DNA of 64,000 nt from Rhypophila decipiens (taxonomy: Eukaryota > Ascomycota > Sordariomycetes > Sordariales > Naviculisporaceae). The DNA lies in assembly GCA_033297075.1 (NCBI GenBank), contig MU858220.1, forward strand, positions 1-64,000. The letters run 5' to 3'. The notes beneath the pieces were generated by a model. The model was not told where the DNA came from. It made no database searches and was given only the letters and a program-made list of their open reading frames with translations. The first letter of the stretch is position 1, and each line of letters starts with the position of its first letter. Shown in pieces: positions 57,367 to 64,000 of the stretch. The translations under genes and the position numbers were made by a program.

Positions 57367-57832
57367 GTACTTGGGCTTTTATATATACCGTGATTGCCGG
57401 AAACAATACCCTTCGTTGTAGAGGATGATTTCGATACCCTTAACATAGAGGCGGTTTTTTTTTTCTTTCTTTTTTTCTTTTTGGTAAATTTTTGGAGTTG
57501 GAAAATAGCCTTTGGACCTTTTCCATACACCAGAGAGGGGCATGTTCATATCAGAAAGCCCAAAAGAGACTAAGTCTTAGTCACGTACTCGATCCGTATG
57601 GTTGTTGCGGCCTAGGACATCTTTTGGGCAATGGAAAAGGGGTCGTGAGTCAGCAACCTGAAGTGCATGTCCCAGCTGAGTCCTGACAGCCAATCTATAA
57701 GAGAGCTCTCTCCAACTCCATCTTGAGGCTTGTCAAGGAGGCTTCCCCTCCAACAACTATTCCTCCTCAACTGAGAGCACCACGACTTCACTTCCAGCTG
57801 CCTATCCGTCCGGACCGTCTCTCACAATCACC
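57367..57832. promoter_or_regulatory. P450 promoter with CCAAT and TATA-like boxes
   Basis: CCAAT at about 57690-57694 sits directly beside TATAAG at about 57696-57701, some 135 bases before the P450 ATG. A long T/C tract lies at about 57455-57490. Confidence 0.55.
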
Positions 57833-59527
57833 ATGGATGCAGGAAAACACGGTCACCTCTCCCTCCCCAAGGGTCTGGCCCTTCTCGCGCTCTTGGCCAT
57901 ATCAACTTGTTTCCTCTTCTGGATGGCCCCAAACCGTGACCGCAACAAAACTCGCACCCCACCAATGCTCAGCGACCCTGTCCCTTACATCACCAACACG
58001 TACCAATACCTGGCCAACATGAACAAGTTTCTCTCGCGCGCGACGTCGGCCCTCCAAAACACCAACATATTTGGCTTCCACCTGGGGCCCAAAACCGTCT
58101 TTGTCATAACCGGCGCGCAAAATATTCAGTCTCTCTTCCGCACCAGTCCCAACATTAGCTTCGAGTCCTTCTTTCTCATGGCCATGCAAACGCTCTGGCT
58201 CGCTGCGACCGACGACCTGGCCAAGTTTCGCAACGACAAGTCTGGGCGCGCCGCGACTCCCGCTGCACCTGGGACTGCTCCCGAAAAGCGATACTGGCAT
58301 GGCTTGCACTCTCTCATGCACAAGTACCTAGAACAAAAGAAGCACTCTGACTCGTTGGCGCAAACATACCAGCGCTTTTTTACCTCGCGTTTGGTGTCGC
58401 AGTTTCCCGTGGTGGGCGGCGAATGGACCGAAGTGCGCATCGTGCGCTTGATGAAAAGCGAAATGGCCTACAGTGCTATCGCCTCTTTATTGGGCACGCG
58501 CATTTTGGACACTATCCCGAACCTTGTGGACCTAGTCTGGGATTACGACAGAGTGATAGTGAATCTGCTGTATGGCGCGCCGAGGTGGTTATTCCCCGGA
58601 GCACATGCCGCGCAAAGGCGCATCTTGAGCGCCTGTACGAGATACTACCAGGATGCTAGTGCCGAGTATGATTGGGATGCGAGCGAAGAGGAGGTCGATT
58701 GGGAACCGTTGTTTGGGTCGAGGTGGGGGAGGGAGGCGGCGAGGTGGATGAGGGAGTGTGAGTTTGATGACAAAACTTGTGGCGGGCTTCTTGGGACCAC
58801 GGGTATGATGGGTCTAAACGCTAGTACGGTTCCCATCACTGGCTGGCTTGTTATGGAGCTCGTCAAGGACCCAGACCTCTTTCGTGTTATCCGGGCCGAG
58901 GCCGAGACGGCATATGTTGCTACTGAATCCGGGGAGCGAATACTCGACGTGCAAAAGGTGCTCACTCTGCCCATCTTACAGTCATTGTATATCGAGGGTC
59001 TGCGTGTGCATGTTTCGTTCAACATCAGTCGCGAGGTCGTCAACCAAGTCGAGATGGAAGGCTATACCCTGCCCGCCAAGTCTATCATCCAGGCGCCCAC
59101 GGGGATTTCACATCTCAACGAACAGGTATGGGGTGTGGAAGGACATCCTGCGAATGAGTTTTGGGCCTATCGGAACGTCAGGTTTGTTGAGCAGGGGGAT
59201 AAGAAGGTGCCGGTGTTTGAGATGCGAGGTCGCCCGACCGACTTTTTTCCCTACGGTACGTAAGGACGACTTGGATTAGTCTACGGGATTACTAACGTCA
59301 TTCTAGGAGGCGGTATAGCCATCTGCCCGGGTCGAAACTTTGCCAAGCAGGAAATCATGCTGACCGTCGCCATGCTGGCGAGCAGATTCGACATGGAGTT
59401 TGTGCGGTGGGAGAAGATGGACGGAACTCGGTCGGACCGGGAAGCTCGCGGGGATCCCAAGTATGCCGGTGCTGCGGGGGTGCCGCCGGATCGGGACATG
59501 AGAGTGCGGTGGAAGAGGCTGTGGTGA
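57833..59527 (+). CDS. cytochrome P450 monooxygenase (CYP7/CYP8-like class)
   Basis: Two exons (57833-59255 and 59307-59527) give 547 residues. The N-terminal helix LALLALLAISTCFLFWMA anchors it in the ER membrane. The I-helix region MMGLNASTVPITGWLVMEL resembles the group IV/CYP7-like form with Asn-Ala-x-Thr rather than AGxxT. The ExxR pair is in IEGLRVHVSF. The intron lies inside the heme loop, and splicing restores FFPYGGGIAICPGRNFA with the heme-ligand Cys. All core motifs are present, so the enzyme should be functional. It oxidises an unknown substrate; the PKS product is one candidate, but 9 kb and several genes separate the two. Confidence 0.92.
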
Positions 59528-60353
59528 GGTGATCAGTCATGAGTCTGCTCAAAGCTGTGTATAACCACATTCTGTGCCACCTTGACGAATCGTACCTTGC
59601 TTGTGATTAGATGCAGCTGCATGGGAAGATCGAGACCGGGGGCTTGGGTTGATGACACCAGAAAGAACAGTGCAACCTACCGGGCTGCCATCTATTACGG
59701 GCATGGATAATCATGTGGCTCAATCGACGACGCAGCCCACTAAACGCCGTTGCACATGTCGGTCCAGAATATATGTTGCTTTAAAACTGGCCGAATTTTA
59801 TATAACAGCAGACACAACTCTCCATTCCAAGACAACCTTGTCGAAAGGCTCCTCCCTCCCTCCCCGAATTCTCCTCCACTCTCCTCCATCAGAAACCCCT
59901 CGTCATATCACCCAAATTGTTTGCTCCATCTATCCAAGTCAAGCTAAACTGCTGAAGCAATCTGGACGGAACGAGCCGAATGGGTACAGTGGGAGATTTG
60001 CATGTGACTTAATAGCACCTGTTGCAGCATGTGTCAAGGTCAAGGACAGAAGACCCTCTGGGCCCTCTTTCAAGGTAAAGAAGTAGTATGGATTGTGCAG
60101 CAGTATGTCTGGCCATTTCCACTCGTTTTGAGGCACCCGGATCCAACACGTGTCTCTTAATCTTCCATGTATTGCCTGCTCAATAACACCATGCTTCCAG
60201 AACATGTCCCTCGCATTCGGACTCGCGTGGCAGCCAGGACATGCGTTCGGCGAACAGAATATAATGCTAAGAATGAGGATGGACTGTAGGTTCGTAGTTG
60301 GAAATTATGGGGTGGGTAGTTGATCTTTGTCCAATTCGTCGTGGTCAATAATG
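59528..60353. other. intergenic region after the P450
   Basis: This is the 3' flank of the P450 and of the HET pseudogene (convergent). The open frames (for example 59649-60086) have no domains. Nothing else is seen. Confidence 0.45.
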
Positions 60354-62153
60354 TCAATCTTCTTTACCTGAAAGACTTTCGTCCCGACAGGGCGAAAGTT
60401 CATTAATTGACAGCGAAATGACGACAGGGTCGTAATCATCGGGAGAGCCAAGTTGGGCCCGTACGGCGAGCAAGTCGCTGTCCTTGCAGTAGGAATGCCA
60501 CGGACAGCTAACATTAGCCTTGACATTAAAGCGTTTGGTGCTCTGCTCGATGAGGATGGTGTCCGGCGGCCGTTCCCTGGCATTCTGCTTGTTCGAGTAG
60601 ATTCTTGATCTGAACGCAGACCACAGGGGTATAGTTGGAGAAGCACCGTTTTCTAAAAACCAATCGCTGAAGCCGGGGCCGACATGAGCACCATCAAAAA
60701 GATGCGCGCTGTAGTCGAACTGGTTCAAGGCCAAGATAACTGGGTGAGGAACGGCCACTCCTGGGAGCTGAATTTTCACCGATATGGCAAAGACACCAGC
60801 CCTGAACCCATTCGAGGGAAAGAAAAACCGGTTGTCCGAATCCCAATGTGTGTCCGGGATCACATGTTTGACAACTGTGGATGGATGAAGTCGTAGAACA
60901 AATATCGAAGCATGATTTGGAGGTCTAGGCTGGTGATGTACCGAGTTTGGGCGACGTAGCGGTTCCAGGTGGACGAAAAACCTGCTTTCTAGCTTCTGGG
61001 ATCGCCGAGCTAATCCTAATACTGGAACAATGGTCAAGAGAGATGATTTGCGGACAAATCGTCCGGGTCCACACTTTCGTAGAGTGATGCCTACGCTGAA
61101 GGTCTTGCAATTGTTTGCTGCTCCTGCTGCGAGGAGGCCGAGCTCAAAAAAGTATTCCCCTTCTCAGCGATCAGTACCGCATACTCGGTTCTTGGATACC
61201 CTAGCAAGGGAGCCATCCACCCGGAGCCCATTATTCGTCAGTCTGTACTCTGAAATGGCCGAGTATGCCAATTGTGGATCAAGTGTCCCTACCCTTGATG
61301 GGTTCAGAGAGTCAACATTGTCTTGCTGGAGTGAAAGATCGAAGTCCGCGGGGCTTGAAACAAACAACGTAGGATGCCATTTGTTGGAGTGTCGGCGGGA
61401 CTCCCAAGCGAAGATGGTTAGGTCCATGGTTTTTTGGCAGATTTGTTCTTGAAGTCGGAAGAAGGCCTTGGACCTTCGCCGTACAATAGGGGCATGTTGA
61501 TATCAAACAGCCCTAAAAGACAGTAAGCCATATCCTCGATCCTGGTGTTTTGTCTGGTTGCAGCCCATGACATCTTCTGAGAAACGGAAAACATAACTCG
61601 GATGTCTGAGTTGGCATCCAGGGCTTCCTCTGGGATACCAGCGATGGACTGGATTAGCTTTCTGAGAGATTGTGAACTTTTGGCACCTCCCTTGGTCCAT
61701 TCTCCATCGTAAAATACGACCGAAGCGGGCGCAATTAATTCCTGCAAAGTCCAACCACGTGTCCACCATCGACAGTGTGCAAAGTTGGTCTCGTGGTTTG
61801 TCGGCTGGTCTGGCTTGGCAGACGACCAGTCCGAAAGGTATGCGTAGCAGACTTTGGCCCGCCTATACCATTAGAACATCGAGTTGATGGCTTCTGTCAG
61901 CTCGGCACTGCTCTTTTTATCGATACAGCAGGTGTCAACCCAAACCCAATCCAGCTGGTCCGTCCGTGCCAAACGACAAAGTGTTTTCGATTTTCTGGTA
62001 ACCAGTCTTGGCCTTCAAGGAAGAGAGCTGTTGATCCCTTTCTTGTAGCGAGACCTCCTCGGCCTCCCATGTGTGGGACAGAATGGCATAGTCTGGTACC
62101 GATGAGTCAAAGAACTCTTTGAGCTCAAGTGTTGTGGTGTTGATAAGTCTCAT
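60354..62153 (-). pseudogene. HET-domain (heterokaryon incompatibility) pseudogene
   Basis: The start MRLINTTTLELKEFF and YAILSHTWEAEEVS are classical HET-domain openings. Pieces of the rest appear in different frames: DWVWVDTCCIDKKSSAELT, SMF then a stop then WYRRAKVCYAYLSDW, TRGWTLQELIAPASVVFYDG, MSWAATRQNTRIEDMAYCLL, then FRLQEQICQKTMDLTIFAWE and GITLRKCGPG. Four lesions separate them: a frameshift at ~61978-61990, TAA at 61871-61873, a one-base loss at ~61468-61474, and TGA at 61164-61166. No introns can explain these, because they fall inside conserved motifs. Intact HET proteins trigger cell death after fusion of unlike strains; this copy cannot make a full protein. Confidence 0.85.
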
Positions 62154-62997
62154 TGTCGGTCGACAAGCGGATTTGATGGCGGCGTAGGAAAGATTGCAGG
62201 TGATAGCTGGCGTTAGACGGTCGGCGGTTGTGAGGAGATTATTGGGAACACTGATCCTGCCAGGCAGAAGTTACAGCTGGTTATGCACCGCAAAGTCACG
62301 TGCTACAAGCCAGTCGAATGGATGGATGGTATGCCTGGGCGCTGGAAATGCCCTCTCAACAAAATGAGAGCCTCAACTGATGACACGAAGCTAATCGTTG
62401 TGCTCGCCATCCGGGGCAAGAACCATCGGAAGCGATGACTCTAGGACACATGGGGAGAAAAATACTGATCTGGTTAGGAAAGGAACATCACCTACTATTA
62501 GCTTGTAGATGTCTATCTTTGGACGGTCAATGTCTCGGAACGACGGAAACCTCGGTGGTCCGAAGTCGGAGCATAGGTAGAAATGATGAGCTTGTCGGTG
62601 GAGTGGATAAAGAAGAAGGAACTGTCCTAAGTTACTTAGTTATGCAGTGCAAAATGGCAATAAATAATTCCTTCCGTGGATGACAAAGTCGACTTTTGGC
62701 TGAAGGAGGCATGCGTCTCCTGAAAGACATGAGAAAGGAGGTTGTTACAGTAGTGGAGATGGGTACCGAAGGCTTCGGGGGGCACGGCGAGATCTGATTG
62801 GACAAGTCATGTTGAAGGGGCGCTAATTCAGTGGGCGAAACTCGGAAGAGTGCTAAAACTTTTCACTTCAATATACATGACCAATTCCGCTCTGCTCTTA
62901 CAGAACCCATCCAACAACTGGCTTGAATGACGTTTGTTAATTTACTGATGTACTTCATTTCAGTGGTCTTACCCGGGCTTATCATTGCAATATCTTT
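62154..62997. promoter_or_regulatory. region between divergent HET pseudogene and RWD gene
   Basis: About 840 bases with no gene. It holds the promoter of the RWD-domain gene and the former promoter of the HET gene. Confidence 0.45.
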
Positions 62998-63906
62998 ATG
63001 TCCGATCTGAAAATGACTGAACAAATGCTGCCCGGTCACCTTCTTGAGCTTCAACTGGCTCAAATCGACCTCCTCCAAGCCATGTACCCGGATGAAGACG
63101 CCATCGCAATAGACGACTCATCAACAACTTTACTAAGCAAATTGCAAACATTCAATAGCGACACTCAATCAAGTGAGAAGGTCCCAGCTCGTCCTTCCGT
63201 CGTCTCCCTCCTCCTCACTCTCGAAGCCGACGAAGATAAGAAATTTCAGCTCGAGATAGCCATGCCCGTTACGTGCGATATGAAAGATAGAGACCTCGAC
63301 GAGCCACCTCGGGCAAAGATTCGTCTAGTTCAGCCTCCGTGGATGAGTAAGGCAGATGCATCTTCCATCACCAGCAACGCAACAAAAGAGAAAGAAGAAG
63401 ACCTGGCTACTCGCATCGAACAGATCAAAGACGCAGTCGCCTTACATCTCTCGTCGCCATCACAGACCACTCTACTACAGAGCGCCGAGTGCATGGAAAG
63501 CTCGTCCCTGGTCAGAGTGTGGTTCTATTTCCCTTCCATCAGCACCCGTTCAAAGCGAGACGACATTGTCAATTACGCTCCTGCATACAAACTCACCGGC
63601 TTCCTTCTATCGGGAAAGCCGGGCGTGTTATGTCTCGAGGGTCCGTCAGACAAGGTGGACGCCTACATGAAGTTCATCAAGACGGAGAGCTGGGGAGACA
63701 TCCCAGCTCACCATAAGAAGGTGACTGAGCGCCTGCGGGAAGCTATTTCGCCTGGGGAAAAGAGGGTATTTGAGGACATGAAAGAGATTACAGACACTCT
63801 TGGCGAGCGAAGAGGTGAGAGGGCGAACAGAAATGACATGAAGCTGTTGGAGGCTTGGCTGGTGGAAAGAGGACTGGGTGATGCGTTTATGAAGGTTCTG
63901 ACTTAA
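62998..63906 (+). CDS. RWD-domain protein (RWDD2-like)
   Basis: A single exon of 302 residues. The N-terminal ~150 residues fit an RWD fold: LLELQLAQIDLLQAMYPDED is the typical first helix and loop with the YPxE/D motif, followed by strands such as VSLLLTLEADEDKKFQLEIA and RAKIRLVQPPWM. The C-terminal half (LVRVWFYFPSIST, LTGFLLSGKPGVLCLEGPSD, VDAYMKFIKTESWGDIPAHH) matches the DUF1115 domain that follows RWD in RWDD2-type proteins. RWD domains mediate protein contacts, often in the ubiquitin or Gcn2 pathways. The gene looks like ordinary conserved genome content at the edge of the accessory region. Confidence 0.88.
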   Translation: MSDLKMTEQMLPGHLLELQLAQIDLLQAMYPDEDAIAIDDSSTTLLSKLQTFNSDTQSSEKVPARPSVVSLLLTLEADEDKKFQLEIAMPVTCDMKDRDLDEPPRAKIRLVQPPWMSKADASSITSNATKEKEEDLATRIEQIKDAVALHLSSPSQTTLLQSAECMESSSLVRVWFYFPSISTRSKRDDIVNYAPAYKLTGFLLSGKPGVLCLEGPSDKVDAYMKFIKTESWGDIPAHHKKVTERLREAISPGEKRVFEDMKEITDTLGERRGERANRNDMKLLEAWLVERGLGDAFMKVLT

Positions 63907-64000
63907 AGAAAATCAGTCTGTTGCTCAACACTGTGGTTTGTCCATAACTCGGTCCCTGGATGTTGTATTGTAGCTTTGTGTTCGGGTGAGGTTGCAGTGA

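Overview
This window comes from a filamentous ascomycete (Pezizomycotina, most like a Sordariomycete). The evidence is short GT-AG introns with CTAAC/CTGAC branch points, dense genes on both strands, a dispersed single 5S rRNA gene, and fungal families throughout: a highly reducing polyketide synthase (HR-PKS), a rhodopsin-like membrane protein, a HET-domain gene, an SRPK-like kinase and DUF7580-type proteins. I cannot name the genus. The exon models were built by hand from splice consensus and reading-frame continuity. Where I quote a total length, the exons add up to a multiple of three.

Layout. 1-8.4 kb: a small single-pass membrane protein, a rhodopsin-like integral membrane protein on the minus strand, a 3.4-kb gene-free stretch and a secreted protein. 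8.4-10.8 kb: a 292-bp terminal-inverted-repeat element with TA duplications, then a secreted cysteine-containing protein. 11-26 kb is an accessory, recognition- or defence-like island. It holds an alpha/beta hydrolase joined to a DUF7580-type domain, and divergently from it a protein combining an unusual zinc-finger region with a NEDD4/Rsp5-type C2 domain and WW domain but no HECT domain. It also holds a membrane-anchored C2H2 protein and a head-to-head pair of diverged paralogs. Both paralogs carry a coiled coil and a C-terminal domain with an R-N-x3-H motif, which recalls HEPN ribonucleases.

26-38 kb: a damaged short-chain dehydrogenase, a SAM methyltransferase, an SRPK-like kinase, an F-box/leucine-rich protein, a C2H2 transcription factor, an unrecognised gene and a 188-bp foldback element. 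38-48.4 kb: an HSL-type alpha/beta hydrolase just downstream of a 2,748-residue HR-PKS (KS-AT-DH-cMT-ER-KR-ACP), both on the minus strand. 48.4-60 kb: a long gene-poor stretch, the 5S rRNA gene, a tiny secreted cysteine-rich protein, a polytopic membrane protein and a cytochrome P450. 60-64 kb: a HET-domain pseudogene with two frameshifts and two stops, then an intact RWD-domain protein.

How the genes may work together. The PKS, the adjacent hydrolase, the C2H2 regulator and possibly the P450, methyltransferase and membrane protein form a plausible polyketide cluster. The PKS has all reductive and methylating domains with intact cofactor motifs but no releasing domain, so the hydrolase is the natural candidate for product release or modification. 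The 11-26 kb island and the dead HET gene suggest a rapidly evolving non-self-recognition region on either side of the metabolite genes. That reading is inference from family and context.
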